A DNA stretch of 64,000 nt from Heterobilharzia americana (Eukaryota > Platyhelminthes > Trematoda > Strigeidida > Schistosomatidae). How positions within the stretch are numbered: position 1 is the stretch's first letter; each line of letters opens with the position of its first letter. The DNA lies in assembly GCA_944470555.2 (NCBI GenBank), contig OX104132.1, positions 18,113,755 to 18,177,754 on the forward strand, read 5' to 3'. The notes under the pieces were generated by a model, which was given only the letters and a program-made list of their open reading frames with translations, did no database searches and was not told the DNA's origin. Of the stretch, positions 11,835 through 24,069 are shown one piece after another. Both the position numbers and the translations under genes were made by a program.

Positions 11835-12130
11835 ATCCAACAAATATGGAAAGAAGGTGGAGATGGATTAAACTGGGCATATACTGAGAAGGCCGATTGA
11901 GGATATCATTCGCCAGGCACTCGAGTGGAATCCAAATAGAAAACAACGAGTTGGGCGTCCGAGACGAGGGTGGATGACATAGAGGAGATCATGTGAAGAA
12001 GAAATGAAAGCTTGTGGGCAGTAATGGTGCCAAATCCAAAAGACTGCAGAGAAGAGAGTGCAATGGAGGTGTGCTACTGAAGGCATATGTTCCTCTAGGA
12101 ACCCTAAGGAAAAATTAGAAAATATAAAAA
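11835..12130 (+). pseudogene. RTE retrotransposon 3' end
   Basis: CAACAAATATGGAAAGAAGG, CATATACTGAGAAGGCCGAT, GGGCGTCCGAGACGAGGGTG and GTGCTACTGAAGGCATATGT match, in order, the last 280 bases of the element at 51.2-54.5 kb. The minus-strand open frame over this block is a shadow. It is a 5'-truncated insertion, usual for target-primed elements; the tail passes into an AT-rich stretch. Confidence 0.85.
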
Positions 12131-12775
12131 TTATTATCATTACTGAGAGACAAATTGTCATATATGTACTACACTCATTTGTACGTTGATACAGTTATGA
12201 ACAAATTACCAAGTAAAAATTAATCAGTTAGCGCTACACTAGTCTTTGTATACGGAAGAATTTTCATTCTGTTTGAATAGGATTACAGTTCCGTTCACTT
12301 CTATAAAAAGAAACATTGGGGAAATCATGTGTTTGAAATAGTTAAAAGAAGAATTGAAAATTGGCTATTAAACACCATGAGTAAATCAAAGTTCAGATAT
12401 AATCGGACGTTAGATGTCGATCTTCACTTTGAAAAAAACCCGCTTTATTTGGTTTATCTGACAGGAATCAACTCACAAGAAGATATTTAAACTGCATCCA
12501 TCTTCAGGTTAATCAACTTTATTAAACAGTATCGGATTCTACTGTAACAGATGTGAATATAAATCGCCTTTTAGTTAAAAGGGCTTTGAAGTGAATTAAT
12601 TAAACTGGGCATTATATATCATATGTCTACTTTCTGTACATTAAATATTTCATCAACCAATGAATAGTTAGTAAGATCACGATCATTGTGACCTTAATAA
12701 AGACCGTTGAAATACATTGTTTGTTCTTCTGATTTATGACTGATGCAGCCATCACTATCAGCGATTCAATGTGAC

Positions 12776-12807
<32 letters not shown>

Positions 12808-13500
12808 TCCATGAAAGTCGTATTCAATGGCTTTTGTTCTGAGAATGAATGTGTTGAAATTCTCTGAATTACTTTGAAGGGTTCATAGATTGTATCCGTA
12901 GAACGCATAGAAAGTATCCATTGAATGTTTTGTATTTGGTACTGTACTTGAAAAGAATTACTGAACTACCAAGATGCAAAGTCATTAAAATCTACAGTTT
13001 CTATTTAACTCTCTTATTTCACGTAACGTTCAGAAACACAGGAATATAATGGGTTCTGTAAATGCCTTATTTACCAGTGTAGATATTTTAAAAGTTTTCC
13101 ACTTAATAGGGCATACATAGCTGCTGGAGTACAAAACACAAATCTGAAGTCCAACACTTGATGTCCTACAAATAGATCCAACGGTCTGAGATAGGTTCCA
13201 AAGCATAAAAACAATTGAAATCAAGATTTTGGCTTTTGTTATACCTGAAAACGTTTCAACTAGTTCCAAGGATATAAACAAATTACTACCATGTTAAGTC
13301 ATATCCTGAAATCAGACGCTGTTGTCACTGAGGAAGACAAAATGTAACAAAGTACTTTTTTATCAAGTATTTCTTTTTCTGTAGTGAACGTCCATATACC
13401 TCAGACTATGGTATATGTTATTAGTTGTCAAGCTCTTGTGAAGGTTTCCAATTATTTAGAAATAAAATGTGGTTCATGAAGCATTTTAACGAACTTGACA
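12131..13500. other. Unassigned stretch with a TA microsatellite
   Basis: A (TA)n run lies at 12775-12802. Otherwise nothing can be supported. Confidence 0.4.
12775..12802. repeat. (TA)n microsatellite
   Basis: Clean TA run of about 28 bases with no linked element that I can recognise. Confidence 0.95.
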
Positions 13501-13504
13501 CAAT

Positions 13505-13655
13505 TTAATCTATTTGGAGGTCCATGCGGGTTGACTGACTTCCAGTTGAGATTTATCAATGGCTGACATCACTTGCAAGATCACTGAAAACCTGGAGGGC
13601 GCTGAACAGATGCTTCGTTCCGGTATGTGACTCCTCAGAAGTGTGATTCTCTGAA
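13505..13655 (-). mobile_element. SINE-B copy, inverted and partial
   Basis: CTGAACAGATGCTTCGTTCC followed by GTGACTCCTCAGAAGTGTG is the reverse complement of the SINE-B 3' half. Confidence 0.5.
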
Positions 13656-14555
13656 GCTGCCAGTTGCTCGAATGGTATGCACAGTACCTTCTCAAAAAGA
13701 GAAGTTCGCTTTATGAGGTTTCAGCAAAACAATTCGAAGGCAATTTATCAGGATCATTCAATTCGCAATGCAAGATACTTTAACTAGGCGATTACATAAT
13801 ACTTGACTTGCATTTTTTTTGGAAGGTTATGTAAAAAGGTAAGCATTCTGGGATTAGGGATTAGTTAGATGGGGAAGCCAAAATGAATGCTAGAATGAAC
13901 ATGAAGAGCTAGATAGCAGATACAACGGAAAAATGGCCTCGGTCTCAAATTCATAACTATCAAGGAAGCTTGTGTCTAATGAAAACCTGCTTGTGAGAAC
14001 ATAAAGTGACCTAATCCTCCTACGGGTCACGGGGTTGACAGAATTTAGGATACAACTGTAGTCAGTTTTGTAAATGGTTCAAATGATGTAATAACCCAAA
14101 GGTCATTACATACCAGTCAGTATCATCATAATATCTTGCATTTACTAGCAATGATGAGGTAGGATAATTCAGCCTGTTATGAGTGCACACCACGAAAGAA
14201 TGTGAAGCTAGAACAAGATTTACCTAGCTGTTCAGGTAATGTTAAAGTATGAAGTACACTATATTGAAATAAATCGCATCGTCGAAAACCCGTTAGCTCA
14301 ATTTAAACTACTCAATAAAAATGACCACTCCAAAGAATAACAGATCCTACTCCATTAAAGTGTAGGTTAGTAGATAGTGATAGAAAAATAAGACAAGTTA
14401 AATGTTAACGAAGCATGTTTATTCTCCTATGCTGTAGTATCTCAGTATGCTGAGATATTCTTTCAAATCTTTTCTAAAAGTAATTTATCTTAGAAGTTTA
14501 TAGAACTTTGAAGAAAGCATCTTTTGCAACAGATAAGAAATAAAGTGGAGTTCAA
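13656..14555. other. Unassigned stretch
   Basis: No supported feature. Confidence 0.35.
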
Positions 14556-14559
14556 TTTG

Positions 14560-14890
14560 GTTGATGTTACTTGTTAAATAAAGTTCACCTGCAATTGGCC
14601 TCATGTAGGACTGGGTTACATGAGATTGGTTGCTCTTGAGTGTTCAATCAATACATGTAACTCATTCCTACTGGAGATCAGTCACGGCATGAATTGCTGT
14701 GTGATAAATTTGCTGACTACAACACTGGGTGACGTGGGTTTGAATCTCAGGTGGGAAATCAGTTCTGTCGAGGTTGCAGATACATCTTGCTAACGAGTGC
14801 TAACAAGCATGAAGCCTAGGTCAAGCAAGGCTGCCTGCGATTGTTTCTAACCAACTTACTTCTAGTGATGTGTACCGCGATGTTGAGCCT
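14560..14890 (+). mobile_element. tRNA-derived SINE-like copy, family SINE-C
   Basis: ACTACAACACTGGGTGACG, a B-box-like GGGTTTGAATCTCAGG (about 14737), CTTGCTAACGAGTGCTAACA, then GCGATTGTTTCTAACCAACT. The same order is seen at 61015-61240 and partly at 55520 and 56080. Confidence 0.6.
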
Positions 14891-16730
14891 TGTAGTTTGG
14901 TGATGGATAGGATTCGGTCTGCACTCAAGACTAGATAATCTAAAATTGGTTGCTTTCCTGTGACCATTCAATATAGAAGTTCAATTTACCAAAGAATGTT
15001 CACTTCACAAATGAATTTTAATCAAAATAGTAATAAAAAGAACGATAGACAGAAAAATCAAATCACACGAATAAAAAAATTAATGTTGAAACTACGTTTT
15101 CTCACATGGAAATTTTATTTCTCTCTTACACATATCTCAATAGACAGAATAAGATTTGCGGCAGCAGACTATGAGATCACCTTAACTCTAGAAAAGTTGT
15201 TCTTTATGCACATACTGAAAGGGATTTTTATACATGAATTTCCCTTCAAGAATATGGAAAGATCCTGAACAACAGTGTGGATGAGATAAAACACGTCCCT
15301 GTTATTTCGATATTACCTTGTCAACTGCTTACTACTTAGAATACCAGTATGTATATTTTACACAAAATATGATCAAAGTTTAACTGGATATTATCGTAAA
15401 TATTGGGCACTGAGCAAAAGCCTGGCATTTCAGATAGTTTACATTTGTGTAAGTCACAGTGTGTTCCAAACACGCCATGCTCTTCAGATTATATTGAGAA
15501 TACTTCTAAGCTTCTGCAGATGAAAGTAAATTAGCCAAATCAGCTGTTGACTAAGATTCTGAAAACAATGGAAGATAAAACAGTCGTCAGTTCTTAGCTA
15601 GATGAATGATTAATACCTTCTGAGTATATATTCTTCGTCTACAAGGAGTATAGAGAACCCATAAACCTGACTTGCCGTTATCTCCAGTTCAAATATGTTT
15701 AGCCTACCATATATTAAGTTAGCAGGTAGTTATTTCAACTTCCACAACTCATTCAAAGACCAATTTCTAACTTTTCTGTATGAGGTAACTTCGAGTTTAT
15801 CAATTCCTTACATAATGTAGACGTTTTAGACTATGTTATGTTACTTCCTTTTTCAGTAATTGAAACAGTTTGCTTCATATTGGACTACATTGACTCGAAT
15901 GCAATTAACATTGACAAATCGATGAATCATCTGGAAGAACTGCTCTTAAGATGCACATTCAGTGTTCACTTCAGCTTTGATAACACCTACTGGCATAGGC
16001 AGGGGTAGTAGTTATAAGATCACCATCGAGTTGACTGTTGGTAGACATATTTATGATCAGATTCGTGACGAGAACTGTGAAGTATGGGAAGTACTGCATT
16101 TTATTATTGAGTGACACACGTCGAGCAACTTTATAATCGGGATGAAATTAAACTTATAGAGATTGTTCTTTGAGGTGTTTGACAGGAAGAGATGACGGGA
16201 TATATAGAAGACCAATTTATTGAAAATGCAGGTGGACTGAACGAATTGTCAACTTTCACAGCTAGGTTCCCAATACTCGGAAAAGAAATTTATTCTATTC
16301 TTCAACCTCTCGAATGTGTATGATTTGTACTCCTGACACTTCAAAAGATGAAATCCAACTCTTAGGATCAATGTTCATCCGAAAAGATACCCACAAAGAT
16401 TCACAGATTAAAATCTGTGTCGGTATGTTACATTTAGTCTACTGTGAAGAGTAAGCTTATTTTGAACTTTGAATTCAATAAAGATATAGGATACGAAGTA
16501 CTAAAAGCTGGACTTATGAAAGATATCAGTTCAGTGACTGCAATTCAACTGTACTAGTAGCTCAGTGATGAATACATATGCTGAGGAAAAATCATCAGTA
16601 TCTTCCAATTCACCTGCCCCTGTCAGGCTAGGTACATAATCCATACTCAGAGGTACACTATCCAATGTCCAAGCTACCGCCTTCAAGCATGGTTCAGTAA
16701 ACGTTTACACGGATCGATCATTAGCCTAAC
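14891..16730. other. Unassigned stretch
   Basis: The 102-codon frame at 14960-15268 is Lys/Asn-rich with no domain, so I do not call it a gene. No repeats recognised. Confidence 0.35.
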
Positions 16731-16734
16731 ATTA

Positions 16735-16895
16735 TGAAACTTGGTTGGCAGCCAACATATAGTTCCAGAAGATTCATTCTCACTAGTCTACAGAGTACAA
16801 CACAATCGTACAAGGATCGTCAGAAACATTTACCTGACATTGCTAAACCTCTGGCGATGCAGCAGTTAAAACCGGAATTGTGTATCGAAAGCAAC
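16735..16895 (+). pseudogene. PLE-A terminal fragment
   Basis: The frame ends IAKPLAMQQLKPELCIE, equivalent to the ALAIHEQKPKLCIQK ending of PLE-A at 20.35 kb. Just before it lies CTACAGAGTACAACACAATC, the PLE terminal-repeat signature seen at 1350, 5820 and 34370. The block therefore joins terminal-repeat sequence directly to the protein C-terminus, with the rest deleted. Confidence 0.6.
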
Positions 16896-17221
16896 ATAAC
16901 AATTTCCTGTTCTTGTTTATCTCTAATTCTTAACATTTCTAATTTTTAAGCCTAACTAGTCTTTTATGTTTCATAGTGTTATTATATGAACGATTTTCCT
17001 TCAGAGTAGCTATAAATTTCTCATTATCTTGCTCACTGATAACTGTCTACTCACAGTTGCAGTGAATGGATATCCCTAAAGTGAAGTTTGCTCGCTGAAG
17101 TCTCTGTTGCCTGTATTATCGAAGTAAAATAAATTCCTGAAATCTAACTTTTGAAAGCTATGGATAAGATGAAGTGATAGATATGTTTTCCTTTTTGACA
17201 GCTGAAACTAGCTTTTATGTT

Positions 17222-17310
17222 GTTACAAGTGCTACCAGCTTATGAGTCCAAAATAGGACAAAACGCGCCTCCTGGATTCCACCGCTAGGCACTATCTATC
17301 ATTGATGAAG
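17222..17310 (+). mobile_element. Sm-alpha-type hammerhead fragment, inactive
   Basis: CCAGCTTATGAGTCCAAAAT, GGACAAAACGCG, then TCCTGGATTCCACCGCTAGG. The core has CTTATGA (G5 changed) and ACAAAA in place of CGAAA (G12 changed), so cleavage is not expected. The 5' pol III part is missing. Confidence 0.75.
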
Positions 17311-17629
17311 CTAGTTTAGCCGAATAGTTTTCACTTCTATACATCTGTAAGTTCTAAGTGTGCTTCGTTTAGTTAAAACTCACTACTCAAAGTTTTAGTT
17401 TTAACAGCTAGGAATATCAGAGGAAATAAATGATCGTATTGTGGATTTACATTTATATTATGTTGAAAACAAGTAAAAGACAAGTGAACCACAAATGATT
17501 TTTTGGTTGAGACTGTCCATTAAATTCAGCAAACGTGTTTATGCTTCATTGTACAGAAATACTTTTTTAGTTATTCAAGATGACTGTTGACTATAAACTT
17601 CAGTGGTAAGATGAACACAAGAATTAAGG

Positions 17630-18500
17630 ACTATCATCAGCCGAACTGCAGAAAAGAACCTAGAAGATCTGGATTTGACCGATGATTTGTGTCTGATGTC
17701 ACACAAACTTGAAGATCTACAGGGGAAAACTAACAAGTTGTCAGAAGAGGCAGCGAAGACAGGACTTCAAGTGAATATAGAGAAGACAGAGGTGATGAAG
17801 ATACCCAACCAACAACAACAACAAACTGCGACCACCATGAACTGGAGAAACTTAAGGGAAGTAGCCTCCTTCACCAATCCAGGCAGTACTGTTTCAGCTA
17901 CAGGCGGCACAGGTGACGATCTCAAGCCAGAATCAGAAAAGCAAGACAGGTGTTCAGTAGTCTGACACCATTGTGGAGATCTTCTACACTCAGCATGTGG
18001 AACAAGACCCGGATTTTCAACGCCAATGTCAAGTCAGTGCTTCTGTATGGCTCAGAGACTTGGCACGTTACGAAAGGGATTTCCAACAAACTACAGACAT
18101 TCATTAACAACTGCCTACGCTCGTTACTGAAGATCAGATGGCCAGAGATAATAAGCAGCAAGGAACTCTGGGAACGAACCAACCGAGAACCCATCGCTCA
18201 ACAAATATGCACTGGAAGGAAGTGGAGATGAATTGGGCATACACTGAGAAGGCCAACTAAGGACATCACGCGTCAAGCCCTCAAGTGGAACCCTAATGGG
18301 AAGCAACAAGTTGGGCGTCCGAGGTGAGAGTGACGTGGAGGAGATCATGCGAGGAGGAAATGAGAGCTTGTGGGCTGTCATGGAACCAGTTTCAAAAGAT
18401 ATCAGAGAACAGAGTTCACTGGAGACGTGCTACTGAAGCCCTATGTTCTGTTAGGAACCCATGGTCAGATAATATAATAATAATCAGCACCCAGATCTTT
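17630..18500 (+). pseudogene. RTE retrotransposon fragment, RT active site to 3' end
   Basis: It starts just before the RT motif C region, which here reads DLDLTDDLCLMSHKLEDLQ; the usual FADD is LTDD. It continues through QVNIEKTEVMKI, LYGSETWHVTKGISNKLQ (frame 17950-18231) and SWNQFQKISENRVHWRRATE (frame 18324-18527), and ends in ATAATATAATAATAAT near 18465-18485. At least two frame changes break it. A 5'-truncated copy of the same family as 51215-54510. Confidence 0.88.
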
Positions 18501-19845
18501 GTGAATTCAGTCCATAAAGTAAACTAAATGGTAAACTGAAAACTTTTCCAGGTAGTTTATGTAAAGATCTCTAAATGGGTTAATTGTATTCCCTGTAGTC
18601 CATTGAAACATGTTTTAATTAAATGCTGAAATATTTGTGTGAAATTGAGACACGGGCTATTTGTCAAACAGTAACAATAAAAGCACTTGAGATGAATTTA
18701 CCATAAAGTGCATGTAAACATTAATATACAAAATACACTTAAATAAAGGTGAAATAAGTGTGAAAACAATGTTCGCTAGCCGTTACAATGGTGATTCATA
18801 TGATTTTTAAATGAAATATTTGTAATTAAATAACAACTCATTGAAATAAATTCTCCACTAAATAGTGTCACATATTAAAATGTTGTATGCTAACCCAGAA
18901 GTTAAGTAGAAAACCTCAATTTGTAATTGAAACAATATCTGATATTTAGTGTTTGGCATAAAATACACTATGAAATAGAAGCGGTATGAAACTTGTCTCC
19001 TTATTTAAATCATTCAATACTGAATGTAATTATTACGTTTAAGTCCTTTATTTTGATTGGTTGATTAAGACTGTGACAACCTCTTATAAGAACGCGTTTT
19101 TTTCATACCTTTCCAGATAGATTTTGCATTTCTATTGAAGTCGACTAGTGGAGATGTTAAAATATTATGAAACTTTTTAATTTTATCATATATGAAAAAT
19201 ATTCATTCCTAAAACAGAAATTTATTAAAATTATGAAAGATAAATATTTTTGTCAGAATTCAACTTAGTTGTCTATTTTTCTCCACTTCCCTTAAATATC
19301 GGTTAAAATTATTTAAGCAGAGAAAAAAAGAAACTGTAAGTTTAGAAATCGACTATAAATGAAAAATGCAAGTCGAATTATAAGCATAGTTATGGAAATG
19401 GAAGAAGAAAAAGTAAATGAGTTATATATTTGAAGCTGAATGGGAAAAATAGTGATTAAAGGGGAAAAAAAACAATGTTTAGTTTAAATTTATAACTTTA
19501 TTTCTTCAGAGGCACTAAACTGATGGTCTATGCAAACATTTTCTTTTGACTAGCAGACTAATATAGGAATGTGTTTTGGTTTGTATACTTCGAATAGTTT
19601 TTTCAGTGTTGACCTAGTTCCCGATTTATTCATAAATAAATTGTTCATAGTAGGCGATATCTTCTTTGATTTTCAGTCTAATATATTGATATTCTTCAAA
19701 GTTTTTAATAAGATTTTATTCCCAGTTAAATTAAGATATTTTAAATTGGCCACGTTTTTCATTCAATGGAGTTAACTGAAATAGTCTATTTCGATAAATA
19801 ATTCTGACCCTTTTATCACATAAGAAATCTATCTAATAACGGATA
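18500..19845. other. Unassigned AT-rich stretch
   Basis: Very AT-rich, with no gene or repeat that I can name. The frame 19569-19775 is Phe-rich and unrecognised. Confidence 0.35.
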
Positions 19846-19849
19846 CTCT

Positions 19850-20430
19850 AAGAGATTTATTGATAAGTATCTGAAGAAACGAACCACTCCCCATCCCATT
19901 GCAGTCCCTAAGAAAATTTTAACTATGAATCTAGAATTCAAAGGAGACACCACAGCGGAAGTGCTGAAAAACTGTATGTCAAGATGTATCAATAGTTGCT
20001 TCTATGTTGCTAGGTTGAGATTGATATTCTCCAGCCGCCGTCTGATTCGTCAATGCGTGAAGGATAGGCTTCCACTTATGTCCACTTCTATGTGTATCTA
20101 CAAGTTCACATGCTCCTATGGAGCTGACTATATTCGACGTTGTAAGCGGGCCCTGCGAAAACGTGTTACCGAACACTACCCGGTTAGGTTTAGTAGAGGC
20201 GAGCAAAGGAAAACGACTTCATCCATATATGAACACCTTGTTGAATGTGGACACTCAGCACCTCAAGATTCATCCTTGAAAATAATTTACAAAGTTAAAT
20301 TGAACTACTTCAAAGGTTTAGGCTTCCACCACTTAGGCACAGCTGAAGCATTAGCTATACATGAACAAAAACCGAAACTTTGCATTCAAAAACATTTTGT
20401 GAAACCACTTTCTTTACCTTGGTCTTAACG
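19850..20430 (+). pseudogene. PLE-A C-terminal domain, best-preserved copy
   Basis: A continuous frame, open for at least 167 codons (19925-20428) and extendable upstream to about 19860 (FIDKYLKKRT). It covers LEFKGDTTAEVLKNCMSR, the linker RRLIRQCVKDRLP, and the GIY-YIG-like endonuclease CSYGADYIRRCKRALRKRV then TEHYP, then SSIYEHLVECGHS and the end KPKLCIQKHF. In active relatives the second motif is YIG; here the glycine is arginine, a probable loss of function. The RT core is missing. An RTE fragment starts about 55 bases downstream. Confidence 0.85.
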
Positions 20431-20484
20431 ATTCATTTTGTTGATTTTGTCAGCTTCAGTTCACTTCACTTTGGTATGCTTCTA

Positions 20485-20905
20485 TAGAGGTCGAGAAGAT
20501 GAAGATACCCAACCACCACCACCACCAACAACAAACTTCAATCACCATGAACAGGAGAATCTTAAAGGAAGTAACCTCCTTCATCTATCTAGGAAGCAGT
20601 GGCACAGACGAGGACGTGAAAGCCAGGATCGGAAATACAGCAAGACAGGAGTTCATTAGTCTGACACCAGTGTGGAGATCTTCTGCACTCAGCATGTGGA
20701 ACAAGACCCGGATTTTCAACACCAACGTAAAATCAGTGCTCCTGTATGGTTCTGAGACTTGGCGCGTTACGAAAGGGATTTCCAACAAACTACAGATATT
20801 TATCAACATCTGCCTGCACTGGCTCATTGCTGAATCTGATGGCCAGATTAATAAGAATAAGCAACAAGGAACTCACTCTGGCAACGAACCACATGCTACA
20901 ACTCT
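20485..20905 (+). pseudogene. RTE retrotransposon fragment
   Basis: The frame from 20499 stays open through MKIPNHHHHQQQTSITMN, VTSFIYLGSSGTDEDVKARI, TPVWRSSALSMWNKTRIF and LYGSETWRVTKGISNKLQIF. This is the stretch between RT and the C-terminus in the family. It is truncated at both ends and lies between two PLE-A pieces. The Gln-rich stretch of sister copies is His-rich here because the CAA/CAC repeat has shifted. Confidence 0.88.
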
Positions 20906-20969
20906 TGTCCTCCTTATGAGGATTTCTGAACTTGTGAGAGATCCTCGTCAGGAAATGAAGGAAGAAGAA

Positions 20970-21765
20970 TCATTTCAGCGGAAAGTCTCTTTCCAGCCAT
21001 TTCATTCTCAAAGGTTTACAGTTACAAATCCGTACATTTTCTTTTTGTGTGAGGGTTTGATAGTCACAAGCGGTTGGTTAAAAACGGCATATGCGTACAT
21101 CAAATCGCCTGCTTTTGTGGAGTTTGGTATACAGGCTGTTTAATCCAACTGGTATCCAAAAAGGTTCAGGAGCACTACTTCATATGGTTGCATAGAGATA
21201 ACAGTTGATGGATAAGAGGTGCTGTAATTGGACACGCCGTGAACACGGGTGACCTTATCTCAATGACCTTTTCATTTGAAGACATTTATAAGGTGAAAAG
21301 AAGGCTTCTAGACGGTGTATGTTTTCATGTTCTTTGTATAGTCAACGCTCTTACAGTCTATATGGAGAGACCTGAACTTTGTATGGGGAAGAAAATTGTT
21401 CAATTTCTTCCCCTTTCGTGGTCTTCATTTTTAGCCTTTAAAATCACCTCTTTCTTTTCGCTCTGTTTACTTCAGGGGTAATTTTGGGTTCTTTCTTGCT
21501 TCTCTGCTCTTTCCGGTAATATTTCATTTTCGGGATACTTTCTAAACTTCATATAACTCAGGTTATATTCTGATTAGTCGTCATCATTCATCACAGATTC
21601 TTGATTTTGATGACAGCTAATGTGTTGAGAGTATTTTTTGCTGTCATGTTTGACAGACTACTTTTAACTATCAAAACGCAATGCAAGAAGAAAGTGTTTA
21701 AATTTTTGATTGTACAGCTTTAAGAATGAAATCACTGAAACGAGACTCTTCCTGAAATACTTGTC
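20970..21765 (+). mobile_element. PLE-A remnant with terminal inverted arms
   Basis: The left arm (about 20975-21080) has CCATTTCATTCTCAAAGG and GGTTTGATAGTC. The right arm (about 21645-21760) carries the complement: TTTTAACTATCAAAACG and GTACAGCTTTAAGAATGAAA. Between them the frame 21239-21481 gives a PLE-A endonuclease end: VNTGDL, then ALTVYMERPELCMGKK, then QFLPLSWSS. The same arm plan is seen at 26850-27530. Confidence 0.7.
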
Positions 21766-22720
21766 CTTACCTCAGAACTTAGGAATCTAAAGTTTCAGTC
21801 ATATTGTCCGTCTAATCAGTTTAATAAACCTGCATATTTCAAGCGTACCATTTGTCTACTTTGAAAAATTTATTATCTTCACGTACGCGTGGATTATTCT
21901 TGGCCTACATCACATTCAGATTTAGTACCGGAAGTAAGCAAATATTTTTTTGAAATCTCATGTGTTTTTTTAAGGAAGTTTGGAATATAAAAACTGGTTG
22001 GAGATTTTCTAGAATCTACAGATCGGGAATAGAGTCTTCTGTTAATTTATGGGTGTTCAACAAGAATATCCGTAATCCAGTGTTATGAAGATAGAAAAAA
22101 TTTAAAAAAATAAAACTTTTCAAGCTAAGAGAATCCTAGTGTATGCGCCGCTCACTGCTGAGCATGTGAAGATAACCTTTGGTAGACCGTCTGGAAGTCT
22201 GAATCTCTTTGCTATGAAGTCGAAATGAGTTAAGACATTTTGTGAATTCGTGAATGAAAGCTGGATTCTAAACTAATTTTCTTTGAGTAAACTGATAAAT
22301 ATTTGACTTCCGATAACGTCAATTGTATTCCATTCGACACTCTTGTATTGCTTTCCTCCCACTTAGTAATACAGATCTTCTGTAATGGTACATGATTACA
22401 ACTGGAAGAACCACTTTTTTCTAAGGCTTCCTACTGTCATTACTTTGTATTCTACACATGCATATGTTTAGGGTACTGAGGGTATCAGTTAGAGTGTCTC
22501 ACTACCTTTTTATTTGATAAATGGAGGAGACTTATGAGTAATATTGCAATTCATCATCATTTTATTCAGAACAGTGTCACTTCCAAATAGATCCTCCTTA
22601 AGCTTTACTCCAGACGCAAACAGTTCTACATTTAAAAATTAAATCAGTCATGGACACTCGTCAGTTTGTAATGGGTGTAGTTTGAGGTTAATGAGGATTT
22701 TGCTCCAAATAGTATTGGTC
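21766..22720. other. Unassigned stretch
   Basis: No supported feature. Confidence 0.35.
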
Positions 22721-22724
22721 ACTG

Positions 22725-22870
22725 ATTAATATCAGTTGGAGAAACACTGAAATCCGACCAAGTCGCTGAATGGTTATCACGTTTGCTATGAGACTTGAAG
22801 GTTCTGGGTCTAATCTTTGGTGAAGTTATCGGTGCGTACTGCTGAGAAGTCTCATACTAGTGAAGGAAAC
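22725..22870 (+). mobile_element. SINE-B copy
   Basis: TCGCTGAATGGTTATCACG, then GAAGGTTCTGGGTCTAATC (B-box-like), then CTGCTGAGAAGTCTCATACT. The order matches the 7.35 and 39.6 kb copies. Confidence 0.6.
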
Positions 22871-22874
22871 CAGA

Positions 22875-24065
22875 AGAATCAAACGAACGAAGGAATGTTT
22901 ATTATTGACATCTTGTACAGTAGTCATCAACTATTGTACATCTTCGACTAGGACTATCATTTGCATTATGTGCTTCATTTCTTCTTCCGCTTCTGTCTCA
23001 GTTTGCTGCTAACATGCCCATATTGTCTGTTGCTTTTTTCTGGGCAGAATCTTTACCCACTGTTGGTATAGGCCTATGGTTTCAGCCGCCCTGTCAACAT
23101 ATACTACTTATATCCATTCTGATCAGCAGCACTCACTAAATCAAGAGGAAACAGCTATAAATTGCTCCTAGGCTTTTAATGCTTCGCTAACTGATGTCAG
23201 TCTGTAATGAATGCTACCTTAGTAATGGATGTTTCGAAAAGTGTACGGATAGTAATTTAAATTAAAATAAGTGATACAACAGTCACAGCAGCCATCATAG
23301 TAAAATTATTGACAAAAGCAGTCACATCACCGGGGAAGAAAGGAACGAAGGATATAGTATGGGAAGGGAGACACTTTGATCATAGGAAAGGGTCAAGAAC
23401 TTGGGAAATTTCAATTTATACAGCATTAAAGGGTGGACTGGGTAAATTTCTTTAAACAAGCGAATCATTTGTATGAATGAGTTGAATAATTGCAATGGCA
23501 TGGGAAAAATGAATAACAAGGATTTTCATTAGTAAAATATGTACAAAAGGTTGGTGTTATCAGCTCAAACTCTTATATCTTCAGCTGTAAAGAACATGAG
23601 CACAAATACTGTCCTAAAGGTTTAGTCTTATACGACAGAGAGACATAAATCCATTGGCATCATCTCCTAGATGACAAATATGAACCAAATGCGGAAAGAT
23701 TCAGGCTCTATTCGATTTTATCTGCCCATTTTTTAGTCATGATGGTAGAGGCCCAGTAACGTGACTATTAAGTCACATATTACTATGCTCTTTACAGCTT
23801 ACTTCACAGGAGCAGCTTAATTCTTAGACAAAGAAACGGCAAAACCAGGACATTTGTCTTTCACTTGAGCAATAACATTCGACTGATTGAAGAATGATAA
23901 ATAGCGTATAGTTGCTTGGAAAGTCCACTTAATAACCTTACAAAGTCTCTGTTATACAATTTCGCAGGTTAAAAGTCAGTTGAATTGGAGTTTCATTTAC
24001 AGTGGTTTCTTCTGAACGTAAATGCTTCAGCTTTTCTTCCTCCTGATTTGTTCTTTTGTATTTTT
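22875..24065. other. Unassigned stretch
   Basis: No supported feature. The minus-strand frame 23519-23322 is unrecognised. Confidence 0.35.
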
Positions 24066-24069
24066 ATAG

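Noticed and set aside
12775..12802. TA run as an origin or element end
   Set aside because: No neighbouring sequence matches the elements that accompany the other TA runs.
14960..15268. 102-codon Lys/Asn-rich frame as a gene
   Set aside because: Composition follows the local AT bias; no domain, signal or borders.
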